A stretch of 64,000 bases of DNA from Bacteroidales bacterium (GTDB taxonomy: Bacteria; Bacteroidota; Bacteroidia; Bacteroidales; F082): the NCBI GenBank assembly GCA_016285355.1, contig JAEEQP010000002.1, forward strand, positions 69,936 through 133,935, written 5' to 3'. Both the position numbers and the translations under genes were made by a program. Shown piece by piece: positions 17,101-23,853 of the stretch (position 1 is its first letter; the number at the start of each line of letters is the position of its first letter). The notes below the pieces were generated by a model. It did not search any database, was not told where the DNA came from, and was given only the letters and a program-made list of their open reading frames with translations.

Positions 17101-18823
17101 TGCTGACGCTGACATCATTATGGTTGATGGCAGCGACGATGCCGCCTGCGGCATGTTTGCCTTTGATGGTGCCCGTGACGCGGCAGTTGCTGATGGTTGT
17201 TCCGCTGCCGCAAGAGGCACAGATGCCTGCGGCGTGGCTATCATCGTAGCTATTGGCATCGATGTTGCAGTTCTGCATCACGATGTTCGTCAAAGTGGCG
17301 TCTTCAGTGTGTCCGAAGAGGGAGGAAAGGAGATAAGCCTGGCCGAGATTATAGTTGATGATTTTATTGTTCTGACCATTGTAGTTTCCCTTGAAGGGGT
17401 GGGCGTGGGTAAGGTCGCCTATGGGTGTCATGCCATAGCCGCTACAGTTGATGTCGGCATCTTGAGCGAAGTAATAGCCGGCGTAAGGTATGCCGTTGTT
17501 CACGCCAGTGGCCAAATCCTGCAGGTCGCTGACGGTGTGGATGATGAACGGGTCGCTCGCCGTGCCGTTGCCGCTCCAGGGGGTAGGTATGAAGGTAACA
17601 GTGACGCTCACGTTGTTTGCAGGCATGGTGAAGGTGTTGTTGCTGTTGAGCGTGGCTCCTCCAGTCACCGTAACGCTTCCCGTCTGGTAGTGTGCATCAG
17701 GCGTTGTCACCACGGCCACCGTTTGGTTTGCAAAGGCCCAATTCGTATTGCCTCCGTCGATTTGTGTCTCCACCGTGCCGTGGTCGGGGTTATTGCGAGT
17801 GATAGTATAGAAGGTAGAAGGGTTGTTGATAGGCGTGATGGTACAGCCTTTCAAACTGTTGATGTCGTTTAAATGCGTGATTTGCTGGTTGTTGTACATG
17901 AAGGGTTTCGCCAGATGTACATTGCCGACGTTGGGGCAGGGTGTAGTTCCTGCCGGTTGGTTGATATGGAAGTTGTTGTATGTGCTGGCATTATAGTCCA
18001 GAATCAGGTCATGACACCAAAACAAATAATTCTCTTGGATATTGATTGTTCCACCCAAGATGGTGATGGTGCATGTTGATTCTTCTCTAACCCCGGCGAG
18101 TGTGGGGGTATTATATTGATCGCCTATGTCACCGTAAGCATTCACCGTTCCGCCGCTGATTGTAATATTGCCGCAGTAGGAATCCCATCCTCCATAAGAA
18201 CCGCCTGTCTCACTCATAGCACCATCGGCACCGATGGCACTTCCAATAGAATAATGTTCCGTTACTCCTGGCTCTGTAGAGGTATTAGTAGCTTCTCCAC
18301 GCCAAGCATTAACCATACCGCCAGAGATGAATAGTTTTCCGTATCGGTCGCATAATCGAATACCTGCTGTTCCAGCACCGGCGTGAGCATTAATAGTGCC
18401 GCCTTCGATATGCAGTTCGCAAGAATTGACGACACCAATGCCGTATTCGCCTTCTTGCAAATCTGCTTCCGGGATGTCCAGCGTGCCGCTGCCATTGATG
18501 GTCAGCACTCCTTTAATCATAGGAGTTGTCGTTTCGTCATAATCCAATTTGATACCTCTCGTGGCCGTGAGCGTACAACCACTGTTGAGTTGTAGTGTTA
18601 CGTGTCCGGTCACGTTGATGCGCTGTGAGATGGTCACGTTGCTGTTCAGAATGTACGTGTTCCCGTTTGTCCATGTTGTCGTCGAACTTGTCAGGGTCAC
18701 GTTGTCGGCCCACGCTGTCATCGTCGTGAGCACACACAGGAGCAGCGCGAGGGCTGCCCTTTTCATTGCGCCGCATAGCCTCTTGGCCTGCGGTGCAGCA
18801 TTGTTGTTGATTTTACTTTTCAT
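11150..18823 (-). CDS. giant GLUG/LRR surface protein with T9SS tail
   Basis: A 2,557-residue secreted protein. I start at MKSKINNN (18,823). An internal ATG (MKRAALALLLCVLTTMTAWA, residue 20) would give a shorter signal peptide and is equally possible. Long arrays of GLUG-type repeats (GGIVG.N.GTI.NC, as in GGIVGYNNGTITNCHV) run through much of the protein. A BspA-like leucine-rich repeat (IGDYAFANCSSLQRVDINY, TFSGCTALQYIVFPS) lies in the middle third, with several beta-helix-like modules containing GNTYILNSNVT and LNGNTTLILVNGKTM. The end is a sorting domain (APGVYMIRLINGNDVKVQKVVIE) preceded by a module shared with the proteins at 26,798 and 34,991 (YTITVNPENVEMIYLHLID). Two families of palindromic repeats are inserted in frame near the C-terminus. 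It is likely an adhesin-like cell-surface protein; the ligand is unknown. Confidence 0.85.
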   Translation of the reverse strand: MKSKINNNAAPQAKRLCGAMKRAALALLLCVLTTMTAWADNVTLTSSTTTWTNGNTYILNSNVTISQRINVTGHVTLQLNSGCTLTATRGIKLDYDETTTPMIKGVLTINGSGTLDIPEADLQEGEYGIGVVNSCELHIEGGTINAHAGAGTAGIRLCDRYGKLFISGGMVNAWRGEATNTSTEPGVTEHYSIGSAIGADGAMSETGGSYGGWDSYCGNITISGGTVNAYGDIGDQYNTPTLAGVREESTCTITILGGTINIQENYLFWCHDLILDYNASTYNNFHINQPAGTTPCPNVGNVHLAKPFMYNNQQITHLNDINSLKGCTITPINNPSTFYTITRNNPDHGTVETQIDGGNTNWAFANQTVAVVTTPDAHYQTGSVTVTGGATLNSNNTFTMPANNVSVTVTFIPTPWSGNGTASDPFIIHTVSDLQDLATGVNNGIPYAGYYFAQDADINCSGYGMTPIGDLTHAHPFKGNYNGQNNKIINYNLGQAYLLSSLFGHTEDATLTNIVMQNCNIDANSYDDSHAAGICASCGSGTTISNCRVTGTIKGKHAAGGIVAAINHNDVSVSNCFADVTVTIVNANGYRGKIYAGTTVHAPTSGCYYYDNGDGVGGCGYDGGTAYSDTEIAPVYTVTASNGLTLAATNATVTHNGTRYFVSGANVTLNVSDNNYSIVGTPTVSGTGATYTLAADRKSMTVTVGSSDVTVNATVRSISGTCGTDATWSLAQDGNGDYTLLTISGTGAMQNYSQNNPAPWGNDITIANVGNGITGIGDYAFANCSSLQRVDINYNGAVSIGSNTFSGCTALQYIVFPSIAAEQQNTAGNWEAYATKRRAQCGSQHFAVTTETGTAVYAIATEQDLRNLAAAVNQNKQYCNGLTFRQTADIELHGDIEPIGYNTTFSAIFKGTYDGGDHTISGLSNNINDDNIQYAGLFGYCRNATVKNVRLVSPTITSSSNYYGNGACVGTIVGYSSEGHIENCWVYNPTVSATASSNRNEVGGLIGESVYDTIQNSFVISPTVSGESTTYVGAICGYAHNSSGSTSHCTLTNVYYYNSSLLNTIGFNENSQYAHLTNVGRVRKVTLGSGMANVSPTATNMDNGFVYDNVSYYREGLQLTLTDNFGTTSEGYTKHYYANGTDLNGSTYTVNSTDGDVTFTADCRSDSQQHGVTYVDANGTEHSTSAIPLDGTMTTLNGTYYVGANITFTSTITLNGNTTLILVNGKTMNVGTSDNRISGKGIKGEDKRYTLTIYGQSLDDATAGHLSIYNSGSDGIYLENYNQQSGNVTVNSTTNGNYTINCNYFTLSGGKLNAINNHIYGIGIFGNQQILILGGQLDTYVSNNNKRALTSFNSITLGWTNATDYIYADTYYGTVNIASGQVFVTNDPTPDTITGNNIDISRINGKTLRPILTGSGTTDDPYLITNAGGWDLFCDLVQNSIHTFQGNVKLGADISVRRMAGSESKPFAGNFDGQNYTLTFNCNTSDDYVAPFRYVIGGLGNVNNHATISNLNVASTINGSTHLAGLIANQKGLVDLTNCHVTATIISTASEASYCAGLVSHAAMREATDPTGYGAHANNGTLTISGCTVSGSISTYGKYAGGFVGMAEGKTSIVNSVSSVTIRSFVGNEGTHGGFIGLQQHTLNYANISTTIEGCLFNGKLITSNGTTNCGGFIGWHDGGELTIEDCLYAPADLANGETEISNGYTFVGNGTVGDNCIYTRTLGTAQGKATHNITAGDYVTISNMALINFLSNPAVYNVSGITSYDWDGISCGGNLYICEGAHVSLVLSNDYPDPAPAGSVYGYTATAGTLEGTANPYTLTMPDDDVIINVDTENPIALDWGGTGTEDDPYMIYNKEQLDLLAYRVNRGTSYGPGSYFDEDEWEWIEYDASFFKLGADIVYDPDVLTIDNDEDGTNESNYTAIGVYGLAFSGNFDGDGHTISGIRVIKNGEDYESQYQGLFGYVYDGTVKNVTLADARITGFGITGGIVGYNNGTITNCHVAADVAIQAVKDYATHFGGIAGANDGTISHCTSAVQLTVATGLEETGHFGGIAGANFYQIHGTLSDNLVIGATIPAAPNNMHGAICGYNNSYNGTLERNYYVACTVAGAQNATGVGCSYYDEEEDDDITADITEDDGAMPGNARIVEGYGTSEEVGWTFIASPLTENTDPDSEAVVDIISASEYDLYRLNPSSEMWENWKEGTNNVAPGFSLENGRGYLYATQQQETVKFIGENNAFNMDDTKEVTLPQGFNLVGNPFPRAAYINKPYYTLNAEGSAVLTETSTGYISPCMGVVVEVENGNDPVIFRTTPFPEQSTNNNGNLNIALTQVVEPVETPARDGNGLKVGPSTLRQAQGPALLDNAIVSFNVGCQLGKFYFGTQNANIYLPQGEKEYAIAYSDGYGEMPVNFRANENGQYTITVNPENVEMIYLHLIDNMTGADVDLLAPNGGDAINRVSTYTFNAKVTDYESRFKLVFVCGDANDDNDGDNETFAFFFNGSWIIANEGEATLQVIDLNGRILSSETVNGSVSKSIHAAPGVYMIRLINGNDVKVQKVVIE
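11454..11478. repeat. family B palindrome inside a coding region
   Basis: Core GTAGAGACGCGAT...ATCGCGTCTC. In frame it encodes GDAINRVST, between VDLLAPNG and YTFNAKVTDYESRF. In the two paralogous proteins the same junction is bare (26,798) or holds a family A repeat (34,991). Confidence 0.85.
11757..11845. repeat. two family A repeats in opposite orientation inside a coding region
   Basis: CCCTGAGCCTGTCGAAGGG near 11,760-11,779 is followed by TTCGACAGGCTCA near 11,821-11,833. Together they encode VVEPVETPARDGNGLKVGP and then STLRQAQGPA, an insertion before the conserved LLDNAIVSFN strand that is absent from the paralogues. Confidence 0.85.
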
Positions 18824-18884
18824 TTCATTTTGTAGTTTATTGTTGTTGTTTATTGTGTTTGTTTGTTGTCTGTTTATGTGTTCA

Positions 18885-19136
18885 GCAGCCATGTCATCCT
18901 GCGCTGGCATGTGCGGCAGCATGGGATCTATGGCTGCGGTGTGTTTCGCAGGGCAGGGGTTCCGCTGCGCTTCACCGCCTGCTTAGTGTCCTGCGCCCCT
19001 ACGGGGCTGGGCCTGCCGGGGTGCTGCCCGACGCTGCGCTTGCATCGGGTTGACATTGTGCCGCCCCTACGGGGCTGGAGGGGGCAGCCATGTCATCCCT
19101 GCGCGGGCATGTGCGGCAGCATAGGATCTATGGCTG
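18885..19136. repeat. duplicated GC-rich blocks in the leader of the giant gene
   Basis: Two copies of a block of about 53 bases (18,885-18,937 and 19,084-19,136), differing at only a few positions. Each starts GCAGCCATGTCATCC and ends GATCTATGGCTG, so each can also pair CAGCCAT with ATGGCTG. Between them are two copies of the palindrome CGCCCCTACGGGGCTGG. No protein is supported here. The gene-free stretch 18,824-19,449 otherwise holds the promoter and RNA features listed separately. Confidence 0.8.
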
Positions 19137-19197
19137 TTCCGTATAATCGGAAACATACATGATTTTGAGGACATTGGCCTGTTTTCTTTTGCGGGCG

Positions 19198-19246
19198 CAA
19201 AAGTACAGAAAAAAGTTGGTTTTCGGTGAGGAAAAACAATTTTTTC
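19198..19246 (-). promoter_or_regulatory. probable promoter of the giant surface protein gene
   Basis: The minus strand reads TACTTTTG at 19,198-19,205, a TAnnTTTG box, with T-rich sequence and TTG upstream. The 49-base block is repeated with one mismatch at 19,616-19,664. If used here, the leader of the giant gene would be about 370 bases long and contain the duplicated GC-rich blocks. Confidence 0.5.
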
Positions 19247-19277
19247 ACGAAAGGCTTGCGGGATGGGAAAAAGGTTG

Positions 19278-19285
19278 TATTTTTG
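19278..19285 (+). promoter_or_regulatory. -7 box (TATTTTTG) of the tandem-motif RNA
   Basis: TATTTTTG fits TAnnTTTG, with a TTG about 20 bases upstream (GGCTTGCGGG). The predicted start is near 19,291-19,293, exactly where the first RNA stem begins. Confidence 0.55.
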
Positions 19286-19290
19286 CAGCG

Positions 19291-19451
19291 TGAAAATACA
19301 AGGCAGACTGACAGGGAGTATCTAACCCACCCGGACGCTTGTTTTTCATCGATAAAGGATTGAGGCAGACCACCGGAAGTATCCAATCCACAGGACGCTC
19401 ACCTTTAAATACTTACGACCGCTACTTTTCGGCAGCGGTCGTTTGTATTTT
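19291..19451 (+). ncRNA. putative structured RNA with two tandem motif copies
   Basis: Two similar motifs lie head to tail between a promoter box and a terminator. Copy 1: stem 19,291-19,302 with 19,338-19,348 (11 pairs, one bulged U). Copy 2: stem 19,354-19,364 with 19,398-19,406 (9 pairs, a 2-base bulge at the same place). The enclosed cores of 35 and 33 bases share GCAGAC at the start, AGTATC(T/C)AA in a small hairpin loop, and GGACG at the end. The loop is closed by GGG/CCC in copy 1 and GGA/TCC in copy 2, a compensatory change. The outer stems differ completely in sequence but keep pairing. That pattern argues for a real RNA. No gene follows on this strand, so it looks like a free-standing small RNA and not a riboswitch leader. 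I do not recognise the family. Confidence 0.6.
19415..19451 (+). terminator. intrinsic terminator of the tandem-motif RNA
   Basis: Nine-base-pair stem ACGACCGCT/AGCGGTCGT with a 10-base loop, followed by TTGTATTTT on the plus strand. Confidence 0.8.
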
Positions 19452-19596
19452 AGACGTGATGGAATGAAGTTCCGCTGCTTTCGGGGATGACATGTTGTTG
19501 GGAAAGCAGCTGTGAACTTCTCGCCTTTACATGGTTTTCGATTTCAGTCTGCGTCATGTTGGCATATCGCCAGTCGGGGTTGTAGGTATCACTCAT
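19450..19596 (-). CDS. possible 48-residue protein of unknown function
   Basis: A short frame starting MSDTYNPDWRYANMTQTEIE and ending SSGTSFHHV. It has a TACTTTTG box about 20 bases upstream (19,616-19,623) and converges on the tandem-motif RNA, with its stop codon inside the T-run of that RNA's terminator. It is hydrophilic, with no signal peptide or membrane segment. I do not recognise it. Support is the promoter position and a plausible composition only; it could be non-coding. Confidence 0.35.
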   Translation of the reverse strand: MSDTYNPDWRYANMTQTEIENHVKARSSQLLSQQHVIPESSGTSFHHV

Positions 19597-19615
19597 ATCG
19601 GCGGTTAGTTTGTGG

Positions 19616-19664
19616 CAAAAGTACAGAAAAAAGTTGGTTTTCCGTGAGGAAAAACAATTTTTTG
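19616..19664 (-). repeat. second copy of the 49-base promoter block
   Basis: Nearly identical to 19,198-19,246 (one mismatch seen). It includes the box TACTTTTG on the minus strand and sits right after the stop of C25 protease copy 3, so it can drive transcription toward the 48-residue frame. Confidence 0.7.
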
Positions 19665-19672
19665 ATTTGCTG

Positions 19673-22600
19673 CTATCTGACACTAACCTTCTGACTCCAG
19701 CACCCTTCATCGTTGCATAGCTTGATGATATAAATGCCAGGCGCGTAATGCTGTAGGTCTATGGCGATGCTTTGGCCTTTGGCCATGTTACGGTAGGTCT
19801 TGGCCGTCAAGCGGGTGCCCATCATGTTATATACCTCGACGACCGACTTGCTTTGGAAGTCATGTCCCGAGACGAGATGAACCTTGCCGTCGGTGGGGTT
19901 GGGGTAAAGGCTGAATCCTGACAGGCTCTCCTCCGCAAGGGAAACAAGGCTGATTTGTATGGTTTTGCTGAGGGTCTCCTGACTGCAAATAGCGTTGGCG
20001 GTGACGCTGAGCGTGGCTTCGGTGAGGTTGTGCCTGAAGTCCCAAACGATGTCGATGGCGTTGCCGTGGTCGATGATGATACCTGCCTCTGCCGGTTCCA
20101 ATTGCCAGAGGTAGCTTAGGCCATTGGCTCCTTCTATGGAATAGTGGCCGATGGGTTTGTCGGGGTCAATCATGTCGTCGCCGTTGATTTCATCGCCCCA
20201 ATCGATTTCGTTGGTCAGGATGAGCTGCAAGGGACTGAAGAAACCATCGGCACGGAGCTGTAGCATGGTGCCTCCATTGGCAAGGTCGTTGGGTCCCGGG
20301 GTATAGATGGGATGCAAGGCGGAAATGTCATCGAAACTGCCGTCACCCTCCGTGAACCATTCCAACTCTCGGTAATTGTAGGCATAATTGCAATCGATGT
20401 GGACGCTTCCGCCCGCGCAGGCTGTCATGGTGCCGCCTGAATAGACAATCGTAGTGCTCGTCGGCAAGATGCTGATGTCGTCGACCCAAGCACAGTCATG
20501 GCCTGAATTTACCGAATAGTCTTTGCTGTAAGCCCATTTGAAGGTGTGGGTGCCTTGTTCTATGGGGTATATCATTTCTTTCCATCGCAATTCGCCTGAC
20601 CAAGCCCCTATCTCTTCGTCGTCAACATAAAAACGCAAGAAGTCATAGTTGGTTTCTGACGACACTTTCCTGAAGAAGCTGATTTCGGTGGCTTTGGTCG
20701 TTTGGGTGATGGACATGCTACTGGATTCGTCATGAGTGATTGTCCCCGATTTGGCACTGTGTTCGCTGGTATGGAAATCCTCATCCGTCAACATCCAGGG
20801 GGCATCTCCCGCCATCTGCCAGTCATGTGCGTTGAAATAGTATGGGTCGAAGCTTTCGTTGAAACCGCCGTAAGGAAGGGAAGGGTTCAATGTGTCTACA
20901 CGGATGCCGTCACTGAGCAGGATGTTGGCCTGAAGCCAGGCATCGTCAATTGGGCTGTCGTGGGCATTTACCCTGAAAACCACATCGTTGGTGCAGCCTT
21001 TTTCGAGGGCGTTGAACGTTAAAGAGGGAACGTCGACAGTGATGAAAGGCGCCTGCATCCCGAACCGCAAGAGGAAAGGCCCACTGTTGAAATGGCCTTC
21101 ATTGGCGATTTGGACTTGAATGTCCGTGATGCCCTCTTTGGCGATTTGGAGGATAGGTCGCTGGTTCTCGTCCATGAAGGAGATATTGGGCTTGATGACG
21201 AACAAAGGCGCGGCAACGGCTTGCACGACATCGATAACTTTCTCGCCGCCACCGTCGTTGATATGGAAGCTGAAAGTCACTTTGGTCATGTCGGGGATGC
21301 CGTCAGCAACGTTGAAGCAGAAAGCATTGTTGAGGGTGACGGTCTGGCCCGAAGCGATGTTCTGGAGTTGGTTGGTGCCTTGTGTAATCTCAATGTAAGG
21401 TGAGTCACAGGTGAGGCTCATCGAGACGTTCTCGGCTGAGTCGTTTCCGAAGTTGCGAAGAATGAGGCCGATGTGCGCGTTTTCGCCGTTGTGCAGGAAT
21501 CCGAATTCGTTTTCGACCAATAGGCCGTCTCTTTCGATGGCCACGTATGGGCCGCTGCTTGGAATGACGTATATCTCACACTCATAGCGGACACGGTTTT
21601 GCTTGATGGCGGTGAGGGTGAAATGATCGCCTTCTTCCATTGCGGGTAATTCGAAGGTATAGGGCTGTCCATCGCTTCGATGCACACCGATGATTTCTCC
21701 GTCTTTCGATAGGCACACCATGGCACCTTCTTCTGCTGTCAAAGTGTATCCGTTGGCATCTGTCGTGCAGTAGAGCGCATGTTCGATTTGCATCGGCTGG
21801 GGTGCCTCGGTGTAGAGGTTGAGATAGGTCTCTCCGGTATAGCAGAAAATGTGCATCTGTGAAAACTCTCTGTCGAGCCACCAATCGGGAAGGAAGACGT
21901 GATAGGCGTAGTAATGCTTTGCCTCAGCCAGCGCGTAGGATGGCCTGACGAATTCCGGCGGTGTGTCGCTACCCATGTCGGGCAGAAAACTGGGCCAGAT
22001 GCAGTCGTATATGCCCCATGCGAGAACGTCGTTGAAATAGGAGTGGGTGAGGGTCGTCGCTCCGATGCCACCCACGGCGCCACCCTCCTCTTTGACGCAG
22101 AAGGCATCGACGAGACATTTGCCCGAGTTGGTGAATAGCGTGGTGCTGCAACTGATGGAGAGAACGAAGGTGGGAGGCCCATAGAGGAGAGAGCTGACGT
22201 AATTGGATTCGAAACGCGGGCACCACCAGGCATTATAGTTGGAGTGGTCGCGATACAAGGTCAGGAAAGAGCCTTCGTTGAGTGCATCAATCAAAGGAAC
22301 TGAGTCGGATCTGCTTCTCCAATCGTGCAGTTCGCCGATGGATTCAGGAATGTAATTCTGCCCATTGGGACCAAAATAGTCCATTAATACTTCGGCATTA
22401 AAGGCCGATGACCAGCTTTCCGTGGGAATGGCACCCGAGTTCACCATGTAAAGGTCAGTGGGATGCTTGCCGAGCTTGTCGCGATAGAAGCCGTTGATAC
22501 TCTGCGAACTAATCATGAACCATTTGTTGTCTTCATGCCCTGATGAAATGATGGGACGGTCATAATAGGCGGAATCCATAGGCGGGTCGCTCTCATATTG

Positions 22601-23722
22601 GATGGTCTTCTTGACAAAGGTCCGATACTCGTTTAGGTTTCTCGCGGTCACACGTCCGAGGGCCATGTCAGCCAGACTGTCTCCGTTCATGTCACAATAA
22701 GGATAGTCGGTGGGATAGCTGGCCACACCGTAATCGCCTTCTACGGTTTGATGAATGAAGGGGCGGATGCCAGCATTGTTGTACCAACCTCCGAAAAGAA
22801 GCACTGCCGCAGGGGGTATCTCCCAGTTGTTATAGGCATTGAGGATGTAGTTGCGGATGCCGTCGGGATCGTTGCCTCCACATTCCGTGACCGTCGCCAC
22901 CTTCGTTGAAATACCTTGCTTTATGCGGAATGCTTTCAACGTGTCCGCCCAGGCCAAGATATCAGGGTCGTCAGGAGAAATGATGAGATATTCCCAACCC
23001 TCGTCATCCCTTTCACGGACTGACTTGACCATACTGTAATAGTCTACGGTGGGAAGCATATCGTCATTGATGACAAGGTTGTGGAGGATGTGCTCCCAAT
23101 CCGGGTTGAGGTAACGGCTTTCCCCGAATTGTCCATTGCCGCCTTCGAAACGGATGTCAAGGTCGATGTCGTAAATCACTTCCAATGTCTTTCGTATGGG
23201 GTTGTAGCGGAAAGGAGTCACGCTGATGATGACCACATCAAGTTTGCGTATCTGCGTGGGTGTGGAAAGGACGAAGTTCTCCGTCGGGAAGTTGGCGTCT
23301 TTGCCGTAGATGTCGGCATCCCACCGCAGTTGAAGGTCGCCTTCGGCCAAATCGGTTCGAGCAGGCATTGCCGGCAGCAGGTCGATGTCGGTCAGCACGG
23401 TGCTGGCGTTTTCCTTCACTTGCAGACTGACGGTGGCTCCCTGTGGGATGGCGACATATCGGTTGACGACAGGCAGGTTGGGATGTCCATCGGCATTGGG
23501 CGCAAACTGTCCCTTCAATATAATCTCTTGCCCTTTCACGTCTCCGTTTTCAATGTTGGCAATGCCCAACTCTTGAATGGAATAATGCAGCGAAAGATGC
23601 GAAGCAGTGCTGCTCGTCACGCTGAGGCCTTGGGGCGTGTCGGTACGGAAACGGTAGGTGTCCTGGGCCTTCAGCAAGGCAGACGCGAGAATAAGGCTGA
23701 ATAATAGTATGAAACGTTTCAT
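19673..23722 (-). CDS. C25 gingipain-type protease with T9SS tail (copy 3)
   Basis: A 1,349-residue secreted cysteine protease, clearly a close paralogue of copy 1 (shared KGQEIILKGQF, VTPFRYNPIRKTLEVIYD, PNGQNYI, GGIGATTLTHSYFNDVL). I start at MKRFILLFSL (23,722) and not the ORF start further upstream: this gives a clean signal peptide ending LLKAQ and follows the -7 box at 23,749-23,756. Catalytic residues are His493 in LYRDHSNYNAWW and Cys525 in VLSISCSTTLF. Ig-like domains follow, and the T9SS sorting domain ends the protein (FSLYPNPTDGKVH ... APGIYIIKLC ... QKVSVR). Differences around the active-site Cys from copy 2 suggest a different substrate or weaker activity; this is inference. Confidence 0.9.
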   Translation of the reverse strand: MKRFILLFSLILASALLKAQDTYRFRTDTPQGLSVTSSTASHLSLHYSIQELGIANIENGDVKGQEIILKGQFAPNADGHPNLPVVNRYVAIPQGATVSLQVKENASTVLTDIDLLPAMPARTDLAEGDLQLRWDADIYGKDANFPTENFVLSTPTQIRKLDVVIISVTPFRYNPIRKTLEVIYDIDLDIRFEGGNGQFGESRYLNPDWEHILHNLVINDDMLPTVDYYSMVKSVRERDDEGWEYLIISPDDPDILAWADTLKAFRIKQGISTKVATVTECGGNDPDGIRNYILNAYNNWEIPPAAVLLFGGWYNNAGIRPFIHQTVEGDYGVASYPTDYPYCDMNGDSLADMALGRVTARNLNEYRTFVKKTIQYESDPPMDSAYYDRPIISSGHEDNKWFMISSQSINGFYRDKLGKHPTDLYMVNSGAIPTESWSSAFNAEVLMDYFGPNGQNYIPESIGELHDWRSRSDSVPLIDALNEGSFLTLYRDHSNYNAWWCPRFESNYVSSLLYGPPTFVLSISCSTTLFTNSGKCLVDAFCVKEEGGAVGGIGATTLTHSYFNDVLAWGIYDCIWPSFLPDMGSDTPPEFVRPSYALAEAKHYYAYHVFLPDWWLDREFSQMHIFCYTGETYLNLYTEAPQPMQIEHALYCTTDANGYTLTAEEGAMVCLSKDGEIIGVHRSDGQPYTFELPAMEEGDHFTLTAIKQNRVRYECEIYVIPSSGPYVAIERDGLLVENEFGFLHNGENAHIGLILRNFGNDSAENVSMSLTCDSPYIEITQGTNQLQNIASGQTVTLNNAFCFNVADGIPDMTKVTFSFHINDGGGEKVIDVVQAVAAPLFVIKPNISFMDENQRPILQIAKEGITDIQVQIANEGHFNSGPFLLRFGMQAPFITVDVPSLTFNALEKGCTNDVVFRVNAHDSPIDDAWLQANILLSDGIRVDTLNPSLPYGGFNESFDPYYFNAHDWQMAGDAPWMLTDEDFHTSEHSAKSGTITHDESSSMSITQTTKATEISFFRKVSSETNYDFLRFYVDDEEIGAWSGELRWKEMIYPIEQGTHTFKWAYSKDYSVNSGHDCAWVDDISILPTSTTIVYSGGTMTACAGGSVHIDCNYAYNYRELEWFTEGDGSFDDISALHPIYTPGPNDLANGGTMLQLRADGFFSPLQLILTNEIDWGDEINGDDMIDPDKPIGHYSIEGANGLSYLWQLEPAEAGIIIDHGNAIDIVWDFRHNLTEATLSVTANAICSQETLSKTIQISLVSLAEESLSGFSLYPNPTDGKVHLVSGHDFQSKSVVEVYNMMGTRLTAKTYRNMAKGQSIAIDLQHYAPGIYIIKLCNDEGCWSQKVSVR

Positions 23723-23748
23723 GGCAATAGGTTTTATATCACAAACGG

Positions 23749-23756
23749 CAAAAATA
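23749..23756 (-). promoter_or_regulatory. -7 box (TATTTTTG) of C25 protease copy 3
   Basis: TATTTTTG on the minus strand, about 27 bases before the chosen start. Confidence 0.6.
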
Positions 23757-23815
23757 AAACAAAAAAGAAAATGTACCATGGTTTTGACACATTTTCCTTC
23801 TCTTGCGTTTTTTCC

Positions 23816-23823
23816 TAATTTTG
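23816..23823 (+). promoter_or_regulatory. -7 box (TAATTTTG) of the DUF3667 gene
   Basis: TAATTTTG on the plus strand, about 30 bases before ATG 23,854. It places an upstream in-frame ATG at 23,803 outside the transcript. Confidence 0.6.
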
Positions 23824-23853
23824 TGCCGTCAAAATGATTACAATTTTCAAATT

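Noticed and set aside
13628..17872. Long plus-strand open frames (481 and 757 codons) opposite the giant gene
   Set aside because: They are antisense shadows. The low stop frequency comes from the Gly/Thr/Asn/Val-rich repeats on the other strand. The translations are Ala/Val/Asp-rich with no domains, signal peptides or promoter boxes.
23767..23796. GAAAATGT/ACATTTTC hairpin between C25 protease copy 3 and the DUF3667 gene
   Set aside because: It lies between two divergent starts, so it follows no gene end on either strand. A terminator role is not supported.
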